Assembly (NCBI RefSeq): GCF_932526225.1
Contig: NC_064034.1
Location: forward strand, 18,350,927-18,414,926
DNA length: 64,000 nt
Direction of reading: 5' to 3'
Origin: Nematostella vectensis
Lineage: Eukaryota; Cnidaria; Anthozoa; Actiniaria; Edwardsiidae
A model generated the notes under the pieces. The model ran no database searches. It saw nothing but the letters and a program-made list of their open reading frames with translations, and was not told the origin of the DNA. The position numbers were made by a program, and so were the translations under genes. Shown piece after piece: positions 1 through 12,579 of the stretch (the first letter of the stretch is position 1; each line of letters starts with the position of its first letter).

Positions 1-399
1 TTTTAATCCGTATACTTTTTGATACGTTTAGGCCTTCCGTCTACACTAACACGCGCGCTGGATCCAGCGAATCCGGATACCTATGAAAACGCCTTCGGAA
101 GTGAATCAAAATGAACCCGTATACTTTTGTTCCGTAGTGTGGACGGTCGAATCCGTATCAAACTGAAAGCGATGGCGCCATATCGCAGGCGCGCACCGCT
201 TTGAGCATGCGCATATCATAAAAATGACGTCACCCAGTACCTTTCAGCGTTTTCAAACGTTTGAATCCGTGTTAGTGTGGACGGCAGGATCCAGGCGAAC
301 ACGCTGCGAAAACGGTAGTGTGGACGCGAATCAAGTGATGCGTTTTCGGCGAAACGAATCCGGATACTTTTGAATCCGTGTTAGTGTGGACGACCCCTT
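1..399. repeat. MITE-like dispersed repeat
   Basis: The motif GTGTGGACG (or its complement) recurs several times. The copy near 38-55 (GTCTACACTAACACG) is the inverted counterpart of the end near 380-393 (CGTGTTAGTGTGGAC), so this looks like a short non-autonomous inverted-repeat element. The outer left edge may lie outside the window. There is no coding potential. It lies just 3' of the last visible WDR36 exon. Family assignment (hAT-like) is only a guess. Confidence 0.5.
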
Positions 400-3300
400 A
401 ATTGGGAATGTTTTCATTTCAATAAAAAGAATTGTAAACAGGTTAATTATTCAAACGACTTACAGTCACCAGAAGATGAGCACTTGTCGAGCATTTTCTG
501 GAATTCTGTTTGAGGCTGCAATCGTCTCAGCTGGATCAACTTGGATTGTGACACCTAAATGCACAACAACATCAACTACTACCGCAAATATCGTACAATA
601 ATAGGTCATACCACCATCAACGACTACCGCAAATATCGTACAATAATAGGTAATACCACCATCAACGACTACCGCAAATATCGTACAATAATAGGTCACA
701 CCACCATCAACGACTACCGCAAATATCGTACAATAAGAGGTCACACCAACATCAACGACTACCGCAAATATCGTACAATAACAGGTCACAACACCATCAA
801 CAACTTTCGCAAACATTGTACATTAATAGGTCACAACACCATCAAAGACTACCGCAAATAACGAACAATTATAGGTCACACCACCATCAACGACTACTGC
901 AAATATCGTACAATAATAGGTCACACTACCATTAACGACTACCTCAAATATCGTACAATAACAGGTCACACCACCATCAACGACAATCGCAAATATCGTA
1001 CCATAACAGGTCACACCACCATCAACTTTATTAATAGTTCTCGAGAGGGGTGGTCAAATAGGTACACATGGGGCGGTATGATGGCGGCTACACTAACGGC
1101 GGTGACCACTTCTAGAGTTGTGAAATACGGTGAGTGAGGTGAATAACGGTTACCTCCTCGTCAGCCACATCTTTCTCTTCTGCTACAAACTTCGGTACCA
1201 GTCCCGGCTCCGTGGGAAGAAAAAACGGCGCCGATTTTGGAGGTTTGGGAGGTTGCTTCGGTCGATTTCTTTGCTATTTGATGAGAATACAACACAAACG
1301 ATGAAGAGTATCTACTTATGGGCGTAACTACAAAGCTGCCAGCTGCAGTGTCTGTACGCGTTGTACCTTGAATAGTATTATTCCATAGCATGTGACTGTC
1401 TGAACGTCATCGAAGGGGATCGTGTAAGTCGTGAAGGGGATCGTGTAAGTCGTGAAGGGGATCGTGTAAGTCGTGAAGGGGATCATGTAAGTCGTGAAGG
1501 GGATCGTGTAAGTCGTGAAGGGGATCGTGTAAGTCGTGAAGGGGATCGTGTAAGTCGTGAAGGGGATCATGTAAGTCGTGAAGGGGATCGTGTAAGTCGT
1601 GAAGGGGATCGTGTAAGTCGTGAAGGGGATCGTGTAGGTCGTGAAGGGGATCGTGTAAGTCGTGAAGGGGATCGTGTAAGTCGTGAAGGGGATCGTGTAA
1701 GTCGTGAAGGGGATCATGTAAGTCGTGAAGGGGATCGTGTAAGTCGTGAAGGGGATCATGTAAGTCGTGAAGGGGATCGTGTAGGTCGTGAAGGGGATCG
1801 TGTAAGTCGTGAAGGGGATCGTGTAAGTCGTGAAGGGGATCGTGTAAGTCGTGAAGGGGATCGTGTAAGTCATGAAGGGGATCGTGTAAGTCGTGAAGGG
1901 GATCGTGTAGGTCGTGAAGGGGATCGTGTAAGTCGTGAAGGGGATCGTGTAAGTCGTGAAGGGGATCGTGTAAGTCGTGAAGGGGATCGTGTAAGTCGTG
2001 AAGGGGATGATGTAAGTCGTGAAGGGGATCATGTAAGTCGTGAAGGGGATCGTGTAAGTCGTGAAGGGGATCGTGTAAGTGTTGAATTTCACGTCATTGT
2101 GCGATACTGTCACGTCACTCTAGCAGGGGATCGTGTAAGTCATAACAATTATTTGTATACCTTGATGATTTCCAGGCTGGTGAGGTTACGCCATCGTGAC
2201 TGGGGCAGGAGGGACATTGTGATCAGTTCGTTAGAGAGCTGGTCAGGCGACTTGAACTCCTCCGTTCGGGATTCCTGTGTTTCCCCCATGTCTGTAACCT
2301 CGCCACTTGTGCGCGTCTCTAAGATGGCATCGACAAAGAAAGGGTAGAATCAGTAGAATAGTTGGGAACCAAACATGACTAGATTGAAATCTCTAAGACA
2401 GTGGGGAATTGTTAGAACAGTTTTAAATTTTAAAAAGAACTTTTGGGTGGCTCTAGATTATCAAACTCTATTCTCGATGCTTTGTTAGCAGGATCTTTAG
2501 CTCTCCAGTGAAAAATCATAGCAAATTAAAACCCCTTTTAAAATCTACCAACGCCCACGGCAACCGCCAATCCAACTCAACACGAACAACTTAAGAATGT
2601 CCGCGGAAAATAACTTAGGGGTCCTTGACTAATATTTTCAGGAATAATGATAGGCAAGTTTGTAGTACTGGGAATACTGTCTGAGAGTACCTGACATCTC
2701 CTCGGTTTCTCCACCACTTGTCACTGGAAGTTGTACAAGAGAAGGCTCGAAGGTGGACGGGAGAGGGACTAGGGCTACATGGCCATATAAGGTCTTGTTC
2801 GACCTGCAAATGGGAGAGGCGACGGTTTAATTCAACAGTGTAAGTACCAGTTTAAACGCGGTTCTTTTCATGTACGTTTCAAATGCAAATGAACCAATTC
2901 AATTGTTTTATGTACATTTGCTTGAAAAGAGCGGCGCTTGTCCTACGCCTTACAATGCTTATGATATTAAATATCATAATAAATAAAATAATCATATCTC
3001 GGGACACAGGGCATTGTGGACGTCAGAGCAGAGAGTAGATTTATTTTCATGCTTGTTTTTCGCCTTGTTCCCACCGACCTCAATGCTATTGGTGGCTAGA
3101 ATAAACATCATTATGACATGGCTTACCATAAGTAAACTCCTAAGTCGTCAACGTGCGAGGTTGCTAAATATTCCCCTGTGGGGGAGAGGGTGAGGCTAGT
3201 TACAGGTGAGGCCACAAGGAAGCAATCAATCAACCTATGGAAAAAGGTCACACATTATAAAATCGTGATTCAAAGCGTCCTTCACAAGCGTCTCGTCGTA

Positions 3301-6300
3301 ATGCTTTCGGCTCTATCGAGGTATCCAATATCAGGGCTTCCATTGGTGAACCCAGTCTTCCTCTCATACATACTACACAGGAGTCCCAAACATAGGAGAT
3401 ACATGCCTGTGGAGGAGACTATCTACTTCAGATGGGTGATTAAATAACAGATGATAAGGAAAGCAGATGTGAAAAAACCCCTACATTGGGAACTGGCATT
3501 CCTCGTGACTTGGATGACTTACTGTATGGTAGTCATGTCAGGTGACTCTACCCACTCAATTGTGGGACGTCAAAGAACCTCCAAAGAAGGCAGAGTTCAT
3601 CTTCAGAATCTTATTAACATTTCAGCAAAACCATGGGTATCAACATACTAACATTATCTCATTCATGCAAACTTCGTGGAAGCACAGTGCGCCTTAAAAG
3701 GCTGTCTTGATAAGACACCAATATAATTTAAACTCAGAGCACTTCAGCATAGAGTGCATTTCTGGCTAGTGTAAGCCCTTATTTCTTTGCATTCCTGAGA
3801 AGTTATGTCTCACCTAGCAGCAGGCAGGTCCCATGTTCTGATTGTAGAATCCATGGATGAACTTATCAGCCATCGGCCATCCGGACTGAAGGACTAGAAA
3901 AGGAGTGTAACATGATTATCATCATTAACTATGTAAGCACAGACTAGAAAACAAATTATGTAAAGTAACACGTGAGCTTTTTAACGGGTTATTCGACTGT
4001 TAGTATTCAATCAGGATATTTTCTGAGAGATATACAGTAGTTTTTTTTATAATAACAGAAAAAGAGTTGTGACAGTCACTGAGCAATCATCTCTCCTCTC
4101 CTGGTGTATAATGTTACCCGATAGGAAATGATATAAGATATCAAGCATTGGCATTAGGCAGATATAAAAAAAATGTTAATAAAAATTCCTACAACTGTAA
4201 ACAAAAGGCCTACCACATCAGTGATTCTGTTGGCATGCCCTGTGAAGGTCCTCACGATTCTATGCATCTCAATATCAGCAATGTGGATGGAAAAATCTTC
4301 ACACACAACAGCAGCCAAGGAGCTGAAAAAATCATTAGTTATCACAAGTTAATCAGGGTCCAGTTTTCATTTTCGCAAGCTTGCCCAAGTTTGCATGGAA
4401 ACATGCTTCAAGTTCTTTTGTTTGGAAATTGGGTGGTTTTTTTTCCAAATTGCTATTTGCTAATTGCTATTATTTGACAGCACTTTAGTTTCAGTACCCC
4501 AGTAAGCATTAGAATTAAACCCTGTAAACTATGCATATGAAATATTGCATCATTATCATATAAACTTACCTTTCTCTGTGGATTTCCAATCCTGTCATCA
4601 ATGCTTCAAATGAAAGCTTACTTAGGAGTTTTCGCTTTGTAAAGCTCCAAAACTATTAAAAAAGAAGTATGTCAACATTAAGGAAAAAAACGACTCCTGG
4701 AAGCTAAAAAAAATTTAAGAGAAATCAACAAGTATGTCCATACACATGTTTAATATCTGAGCATGTATATATCAATGTTTACCCGAAGTTGGGAATCTGC
4801 ACCAGCTGACAACAGCTGCTGATTGACGCCATCGATGGCCACTCCTCTTACACACCCTTTATGAGCTGACAGATAACAACAACAACAAACGATAGGAATT
4901 ATAAGAAATTGATGTTTCGCTTTACAGAAAATGTATAAAAAATAGTGTGTATTCTGACGTAGAAGAAACTGGATGTACCTCTAGGGTTACCGTAGGATGC
5001 TCTGTGGTTCCCGGACTGTATATTGAAGGAGTCCACATGCCCTTTGGAGTCGCCAATGATGGCAAAGTTACCACAAGAGCTGATAGTCACAGCCTGTAAA
5101 GACATCATGGATGATTGATCAACTTTTTTGTAGAGACACAGGCTGTTGAGAGCTTTTAGAACAGGGTGGTTTCCCCCTCAAGGGTATTTGATTTTCTTAC
5201 ATAACAGGGGACCTTTGAAGTGGGATGTGTTTTCTGGATCCCCCTGACAATGTGCCTGGAGAGGGTGAAATAGGAAAAGCAGTTAATCACTGTGACATAC
5301 AGTAATAGATGTGTTGTCTCCGTCCTTGTTCCCCCTTGTCTCCAGTGTGTGCTTGCCAAGAGCTTTCTTCTGGAACCACCAAGATCTTGCTTGTTTGTTC
5401 CCTTGGTGACAAGTCACAATGTTCTCCCAGTCGCTATTGCGTGTTGTCTCTGGTGAGGTATAAGATACCAAACATAATGAGATTTCTCAAATTGGCAGGC
5501 TGGATAAAGAGAATAATGTGAAACCAACCTGCAGCAAAGTCAGTGATTGGTGTTAGCTTCAGCTCTTCAACCTTTATCCCAGAATTTTTAGCTTTTTTGG
5601 CTAACGACCCTATGGGAAAGAGATGCAAATACATGTATATCACTTTATGTGTGAACTTTATATCATTGTTTATATTATAGTTATTTATCTTTACCTTGAG
5701 ACAGCTCACAACTTCTTGCATCATTTGCTGTAGAGATATGACGAAACGTCCTGTCCAAACCTTTAAAAGAGATAAATTATTCTGGTAAAAGGATCCAGAC
5801 GTGTACCCAGGATTGCCTGAATGGGGGGAGGAAGGGGGTGAAGTCATATAGTCTGAAATAGAAGACCAAATATACACATTTACAATCTTTGTCACCCTTG
5901 CCTGATACAGTATGTACAGTAACTGTGGTAAATACAATAGACATGAGTCAACTGTCTGACCTGCACTTAAAATGTCAGATCCCTTATGTCCATAGAAACG
6001 TATCTTGGTAGGAGGAGCACTGTGACCAGATCTTGACCTCAGCAAACGACCACTACCATCAGGCTGGTCAAAAATCCATAACTGGGACAAAAAAACAAGT
6101 TTCACAATCAAACAATATCCTATCAGAAGGGGGAGAACTCTTTCTATTCTATTATCAAGTTTGAACATTCATTCCACTTATCCAAAAAGCCCTCACCCCT
6201 TCTTCCCTTTTTTTCATTTGTATAACCACAACCATTGCCCAAAAGAAAAAGATTCTAAAGAGTAGAGGGGGTAAAGGAGAAGTGCATACTTTTTATGTTC

Positions 6301-9300
6301 TTTTGTGTTTTCACACACTGAACTCCTTAAAAATCTCAGTAACATACCTTGAGAGCATTGTCTGGACCATTTGTAGCAAGCAAGGGCTGTGAGGGAAGGA
6401 ACTTCAAGCCACATACAGACCCATCATGGGCGTCAATCAGGGTACTCCTCAACTTACGCCCCTCTAAGTCCCACAGAGCTATATTCCCAGAAGGGCTTGC
6501 TGTAGCCATGACTGGATTGCCATCTTAGAAGAAAAGAAAGTGTGTCAAACTCTCTGCCCATTGCTACAGTAGGGTACTGTACTTTATATAGCACATTGTA
6601 TGATAGAAGCAGGAGTAGGTTTGACGTAGTAAAATATTTTATTCAGGGAAGAAGGGACTGGTACAGGCTTTGACAAATACTGTGGCTAAAGAACATATAT
6701 GTCTGTATGTCTACAGTAATAAATAGCGAGGCAGCCCACCCCACTCCCCCTGTGTTAGTATGGTAGGGCACGCCCAGCCAGTTATTGGCAGAAAAGCTGT
6801 GAAGGAATCCCCTACTGACATATTACAATGCTGTACCTGTTCTGAATGCAATGGCAGTGACCGGACCCCAATCTTGCTGGAATGTCATGACCGTCTCGTC
6901 AACTTTCAAGTTGTGAATAACTATTTTACCACTTTGCAAGCCAACTGCTACAACATCTATAGCTGGCGCCTGGAGACAAATAAACCTCAGGAATAAGTAT
7001 AAGCTTCAGGAATTCAATGTTTATTTTCGTGTGTATTTTCACCTGTTCTACAGCTGTGATAGGACAAGACCATCCTTCAAATGAGTAGATCATTTTGCTA
7101 AGTGAAAAAAAAGAAAGAAACAAGACTATTCAGTGTACATAACAAATCCTTTACCAATTTCAATAGTTAAAGGTTTGTCAAGCATTTGAACATCATGTAG
7201 CTCAATATAAAGAACTAGACACAAATGCAGTAAAATAACCTACAAAATAAGTACACCTAAATGTGGATATTTTTGTGCTACATTAATATTTCCATTTTTT
7301 CAAGCAAAATCATGTACACTGTATTACACAAAAACAAAAACACAGCAGAAATGTATTGTTAGAAGACTCTCAAGTACTTAGAATTTAAAGAGCTTTCTGA
7401 AAATATCCCTGTTTACAGTAAAACGCCTAAAACAGAAGGTTTGAAAACATGGTGCTGTTCTGTTCTCCTTCATCAACACAGGTGAAAATCAAGTCACTGT
7501 ATTCACTTTTCCAACACTAACAAATAATATCACATTCACAGTTGCATTATCATACTTTGTCTTGATGTTCCAGATCTGCATGGACCCTTGCTTGCTGCAC
7601 AGAAGGATCTTGTTCAGATATGTACTGGGGTGCATCAGACATGTGATGTGGAATGTTTTGGAGTCAAATCCGACTTCCAGATACAATTCTAAATAAAGCA
7701 AATGATAATTTACTTAATGAAGAGAAGGAAAAACGAAATCAAAGCCATCATGAGCAGCTTTTAAAGTACATGACTTTCTTCATATCAATTCCCTACCTTC
7801 ATAGTGGTTTACAGTCAGAGCATTTTTGAAGCCATCTACTTATGTACAATACATTGGTCAAACTTTTTATTTGTCAAAACAAAGCAACTTGCATCTGATT
7901 GATTAATAACAAAGTTGTTGGGTGGTAAACAGTTGGAAAATGTTGGGAATTTTAGTTGCTTGCTTACCCCAGCATTAGACTCTTAACCACCGAAAGATTC
8001 ATTACCAAGTTGTTTATTAGTTTATTAGTTCTTGATGATCACAGTTCTTGTCTAAGAGTATAGAAGACCAACAAAAGGCAGTTACTGTACCTGTTGTCTT
8101 GATGTCCCACACCTTCAAACTACTACCCTCATCAACAGATATGAGATGCGCACCAAATGTCAACAAGCAGTGAACATCTTTATCATGACCAACAAATGAT
8201 GCAACCTGCAAAAACCAAATGATTAAAATACAAACCAAGTATAAAACCAACAAGTTTAACCTGTGAAATTTAAATTCAGTTGATCTGAATTGAGTAACAC
8301 AAAACCTCATGCAAACGAGATGTTCAGCACAGTAGTAGACTACAGTCAGACAGTAGTTTATAGGATATATGAAAGATAAAATGAAACAGCAAAATTTTCA
8401 TTAGATAAAAGTCTCAACATCACAGACACATTTTGGAGTACATCTGTACTTATGGTTCAAAGTAGGCCACCAAACAACCACAAGTGTGACTTTTTTTCCA
8501 GAATGCAATCATAGAATATAACTGAGTTGCAAACACACAACCATCAAACTTCTGGAAATTGAGGTTACTCGAGTTAAGCAGCACTTGCGAATACACTCAC
8601 ATAACGTTTGGTACCTGGGCTCGCCCCAGAGAGGTGTTTGGATGGACATATTGTATTACACATTCAGTGTGAGGTTTTGTCTATACCCACCCCCCATGGA
8701 GGGATTTTTTTACCCTACTCACCCCACAGAATTTCTAATCCAGGGGGTCAAAACTTTGTAACTGTTTGACATCCTGGAACAAAATCGACCCCCTAGAAAT
8801 GGCCTTTGGCTTTGAGACACCCCACCCTCTGGAATTTCAATTTCATTCCCTCTGTAGGGGAAAGGGGGGGGTATGGATGTTTTCTGGAATTACACAATGT
8901 AAATGATTGATACCTTTTTCAATTTTTTTTTCTATATGTGTGATTAGTTTTTTATAGTCTCACACAAGAAAACCTCAAATTTGTATCATTTAATCTCATA
9001 AAGTTTCTAGCCTATAATAACTACATACTGTTTTGCCTCTGTGCCACATCTTGATTTCTTGACCACATGCCGTTATCACAAAGTGCTTGTAAGTCGTAAG
9101 ACAGGATACCTCCTCATCGTTCAATTGACCTGGAGTGATGTCAGAGAATTATCAAGCAATGTACATGATAATAACATATAAAAAATTAATTCTATACTCA
9201 CCAACAAATAGTAAATTCAGCTTGGCACACTGGAAAATAAAACAAAATATGCTCAATTATCTTACATTTTATCTCTAAGATGAATAAAAACCTGATGTGT

Positions 9301-10265
9301 CACATCAAAATCAGAATCTCTCACAAACAGCAGTGGGGATTAACAGTTGGATTTCAACCACATGAAATACAGATATTTCAAGGGAATCATATACATACAT
9401 GTAAATCATCTTGAATCAGTCAATCCAACGGGTAGTGGAAAATATTAACCATTGGATGATTTTCTTTAAATAAATAGATGGGATATTTACCACCCTGGGA
9501 ACATTACTACCCTGATCCCTTCTAGTCATTATTAATCAAACATGACAATAATGAGAATGATAGAAATATTTAATTTTACTAAATTCGCTAGGTAAACTGT
9601 CACAAATTCTAACATATTTGCACTTTCAATGTATTTACTAGCTTGTTATGTAGAAATTGAGTTGCTTCCCTTTGGCACTGTATTCTGTAGTATAAATGGT
9701 TGTCTATAAATTCAATTGAATTCACTCTTTTTGTTAAAGATGTCTATAAACACTAATAAATATAAGTTAAATTCATATGACTGTCAATTCGCACATTTTT
9801 CTATGGATTTTTTTGTTAATGATCGTATAAAAACGCAGATTAAAGTACATTTTTCGCCTTTGAATGACGAAAGGCGCGAATGACTGTCGGATCTTTGCGA
9901 TTGAATGTTACTTGCGATGTAAATATCGCTAACGAAATTTGTGTTCACGCAAATGAGCGCTTTATGACGAAAATGAATGTATATTCGCGTTATTGATCGT
10001 AAATTGCCGCAAATGAATGTAGATTTCCTGGTAATGAACAGCAAAAGGTGTATATGGCCAAATACTGTAATAACCCACGTGCACGTGGTCAACTTCGAAC
10101 AACAATTATATAGTCACTCACGTTATAAACATGGAATGCCGATCCAACCGCAGTCACTACTAGATTCTCTGTTCCCTGAGACTGCACGGCTAGAGGGACG
10201 TGGTTCGCGATGTATCCCAAGGCACGAAAAGGAGAAAACAACTGACTGCCTATTACTGCCGCCAT
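1..10265 (-). CDS. WDR36: WDR36/UTP21-like WD40 repeat protein of the SSU processome (3' end beyond window)
   Basis: This is a nucleolar WD40-repeat protein, the UTP21 homolog, which by family knowledge acts in small-subunit pre-rRNA processing. Coding exons on the minus strand, in order: 10122-10265 (start ATG at 10265), 9202-9229, 9029-9129, 8091-8205, 7556-7688, 7043-7097, 6837-6969, 6348-6523, 5961-6081, 5695-5760, 5529-5609, 5301-5449, 4979-5093, 4783-4865, 4570-4652, 4214-4322, 3814-3893, 3127-3234, 2691-2803, 2161-2318, 1154-1273 and 464-554. All have GT-AG borders. They sum to 787 codons plus one base, so at least one more exon lies to the left. Telltale segments are HPSTYLNKIL, SSCGNFAIIGDSKGHV, SPDGRWLISSSMD, SPTGEYLATSHVD and the Utp21 C-terminal part PPKSAPFFLPTEPGLVP. 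Two minisatellites sit in the 3' introns. It shares a short upstream region with the divergent PIERCE1-like gene. Confidence 0.95.
568..1028. repeat. 45-bp minisatellite, about 10 copies
   Basis: A 45-bp unit containing ACGACTACCGCAAATATCG is repeated about ten times with point differences. It lies in the WDR36 intron between the exons at 464-554 and 1154-1273. Because 45 is a multiple of three, both strands show long spurious open frames with a 15-residue periodicity. No gene is supported here. Confidence 0.95.
1412..2078. repeat. 21-bp minisatellite, about 32 copies
   Basis: The unit AAGGGGATCGTGTAAGTCGTG is repeated about 32 times with very few variants (CGTG/CATG, AAG/AGG). It lies in the WDR36 intron between exons 1154-1273 and 2161-2318. 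A detached partial copy occurs at about 2125-2142. The unit contains GTAAGT, the consensus splice-donor hexamer on the plus strand, opposite to the gene. The minus strand reads as an open heptapeptide repeat (FTTYTIP), a by-product of the 21-bp period. Confidence 0.97.
8660..8905. repeat. MITE-like repeat with C-rich/G-rich arms
   Basis: It lies in a WDR36 intron (8206-9028). The left part has a TATACCCACCCCCC-type segment. The right part ends GGTATGGATGTTTTCTGGAATTACACAATG, shown here as two shorter pieces: GGTATGGATGTTTTC then TGGAATTACACAATG. Internally it has several short runs reading as a genome-specific C-rich repeat (CCCCCTAGAAAT, CCACCCTCTGGAATTTC). The same element type recurs at 39963-40203. 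It is probably a non-autonomous inverted-repeat element. Confidence 0.55.
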
Positions 10266-10628
10266 CTTGAAAACATATCATCTCCGCTGACCAGTAAGGT
10301 GAGAGGCTCATGATATCGACACAGGAAACCCAAAATCAACGTTAATCCCAATCATAAAAGGGAGCATAATATAAAACCTACCTCTATATGACATCCTCTT
10401 TTTCTTTAAAAAAATGCGTTAGCAATCTGCTAACATTATTGTCTTTACTATAAAATATATTTTTGCGAGTGCTAGGTCAGCGGGAAAGTCTCGATTATCA
10501 TGCGCACTTCTGTTTAGCTTGCGTTTCCATAACAACAGAGTCATAAAAGGCTGTGACTTAGCAAGGTTTCCCAGTGGACGTAGAATACATATACAGTAGT
10601 CGCAAATATTGTCTGAAAATACAACAAA
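10266..10628. promoter_or_regulatory. Shared divergent promoter region, WDR36 / PIERCE1-like
   Basis: The two start codons face away from each other, 363 bp apart, so this stretch must hold both 5' UTRs and both core promoters. No TATA box is obvious at a convincing distance. The region contains CATAACAACAGAGTC-type and other unassigned sequence. That it is a bidirectional promoter is inferred from geometry only. Confidence 0.55.
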
Positions 10629-11581
10629 ATGAATAACAGCAACGTTGCAAATGCTTCATCATCACAGGTAAACATATTTCTTTATAAGCATGGCGAAAAT
10701 ACTCAAATATATCCACTATTTGCCGCTTATTCGCTTCTTCGTCTTTCTTGTTGATATGGTTGTGGTGAACTGATTGTGCTGTTGTTTTGATGATTCGAAA
10801 TTCTGCATCGCTATCGTTAAAACTGTTTCTTTATTCGAACTGACGTGTTATGTTTTCTAAATGTGCGTTTTCCCCCTTTGTTTACAGCATTCACTAGAGG
10901 ACGACTTCGAGAAAACAAAAGCTGGAAAAGGTGCCAAAACCTGCGAATATTACAGAACCAAGAACATCCCCGATCGCTTCAATAACCCTGGTATTTATTC
11001 TTTTCTTGTTTCAGAAGAAATACTTGCTATAAATAACCCCGGTAATCCGGTATTCTCTTGTCCTGCGAGGGCTGAGTTTGGTGGGCCAACGGCAAAGTCT
11101 TTGAACCAAGGTTGGTAGGAGCAGAGATAGGGGTGGGGGGGGGGGGGGGGGTGAAGTTGAACAAATGGTCTTTATTGATTATGACCAAGCTTATTCTGCA
11201 TCCTGGGCTTTTAAAACAATAGATATGTTGTTATGTTTTAAAAAACGTTGGTAAAGTTGATTATGTATTTGTTTTATTTAAGACTGTTTTGATGGCTACA
11301 ATACGTCTCAACCAAACCCGATGTACATGACAAGTTCTCAGGAGTATGGGTAAGTCCATTAAAAAGTTCTCTAAATATTATTTTTCTTCTAATGTTAGAA
11401 TGATTGTCAAGTGTGATGCTTATACAGATATTTCTTTCTTTCTAGAAATCGCCGCCCCACCGTTCACACGATGCCAACAAGTTTTCATGCCAAATGTCAA
11501 AAATTCACAGATCATTTAGGAAAGTGTGGAATGTACAGAAACCATTCACTCAATACCGCATCAGACAAAAGCATTGTTTGA
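10629..11581 (+). CDS. PIERCE1: PIERCE1-like ciliary microtubule inner protein
   Basis: There are four coding exons: 10629-10667, 10888-10990, 11283-11349 and 11446-11581 (stop TGA 11579-11581). They give 114 residues. All introns are GT-AG and the exon phases agree. The protein contains YYRTKNIPDRFNNP, then a PMYMTSSQEYG segment, PTVHTMPTSF, and near the C terminus GMYRNHSLNTASDKS. This order and spacing match the PIERCE1/PIERCE2 family (formerly C9orf116/C15orf65), small proteins bound inside doublet microtubules of motile cilia. It cannot be assigned cleanly to PIERCE1 rather than PIERCE2, but the short length and C terminus fit PIERCE1 better. A polyadenylation signal AATAAA lies at about 11711. 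The gene is head-to-head with WDR36. Confidence 0.88.
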
Positions 11582-12056
11582 ATTATGTGCTTGGAATTTA
11601 TGAAAGAATGAGGACATCTTTGTGAATATTTCTTTTTTCAAATTGTCTGTAGAGGCTTTGAAGAACAGCATGTTCTGCATGCTTAACTATATTTAGATAA
11701 TTTTATTTAGTAATAAAGACATTGTATATAGTGATTGCAATTGTTTGATTTAAGTACATTGGTGGTGCAGCATATTCTGGGTGGAAATGTATTTTAATGC
11801 ACATAGAAGCTTAATTACAGTCAAAGTTCTCATAAGTGACCACCCTTGGGAACTAAAAATTGTGATTATTAGAGCTGGTTGCTTACAAGATTGGTCGCTC
11901 AGAGAACTTAGAATGTGCGTAATCTTTTATACAACCTTCCCCTGGTGTTTGTAAAATATGCTAGTCATTTTCTAATGCTCAGTTTATTTCATTTGCTTCC
12001 CTGTTATGAACCTCCGTCTATGAGCCTGAACTGGCCTTGCCCTGTTGGCATGCTAC
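11582..12056. other. 3' UTR and intergenic sequence left of the large element
   Basis: This contains the probable 3' UTR of the PIERCE1-like gene (AATAAA near 11711) followed by AT-rich sequence with no open frame worth calling. It ends at the G-run that opens the left terminal inverted repeat. I looked for a short direct duplication matching the sequence after 25277 and did not find a convincing one. Confidence 0.6.
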
Positions 12057-12492
12057 TGTGGGGGGGGGGGGGGACTGGGTAGTTTCATAGAACGGTCTGG
12101 GAGGCACGCCCCGCCGAGCCCCCCAGCCCCGTTTCAAGGCTGGGAGGCGCGCCACGCGCCCCAAGCCCGTTTCCCGTAGTTCTTCGTATGCCGCGCGAAG
12201 CTCTGGGGGTTTCATAGAAATGGGGGTAACCCGCGCCCCCCCATCCCGTTCTCCGTTGTTTTTTGTATGCCCAACGCCTGGGGTATACCGTCTGGGGGCC
12301 TCGTGGGAGAGGGGTGTGTTATAGGGGTCGCTTAAAGCGTTTGCTTAAAAGCTCCTCGCTTTAAGGGGATGGCGGCGCGCGCGCGTTTTCGGTAGCGCTA
12401 GCGCGATAACAGGGTGGCTGGCCCCCCTTGTGTGGTAACATGTGGGAACCTTGCAATTAGACCCTCGTCTGTCCTGTAGTATACCGAGCATT
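12057..12492 (+). repeat. Left terminal inverted repeat
   Basis: It is the near-exact reverse complement of 24814-25277. The match starts in the G-run, passes through GACTGGGTAGTTTCATAGAA and the AGCGCTAGCGCGATAACAGG region, and ends at TATACCGAGCATT. After that the two sides diverge. Differences are mainly in G/C homopolymer length. It contains several internal short palindromes such as GCTTAAAGC/GCTTTAAGC. Confidence 0.95.
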
Positions 12493-12579
12493 GGATTGGA
12501 CCGCCACCCTACGGAGCGCGGAATAACCGTTTTTCGGCCTTAAATTCAAAGCCGCTAGCGTGGCGTTTAAACCTGAGTT

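Noticed and set aside
466..1014. Open frames on both strands with 15-residue periodicity
   Set aside because: They arise from the 45-bp minisatellite; the only real coding piece here is the WDR36 exon 464-554 in another frame.
1328..2113. 261-codon open frame of a seven-residue repeat on the minus strand
   Set aside because: It is produced by the 21-bp minisatellite, lies in a WDR36 intron, and has no splice or homology support.
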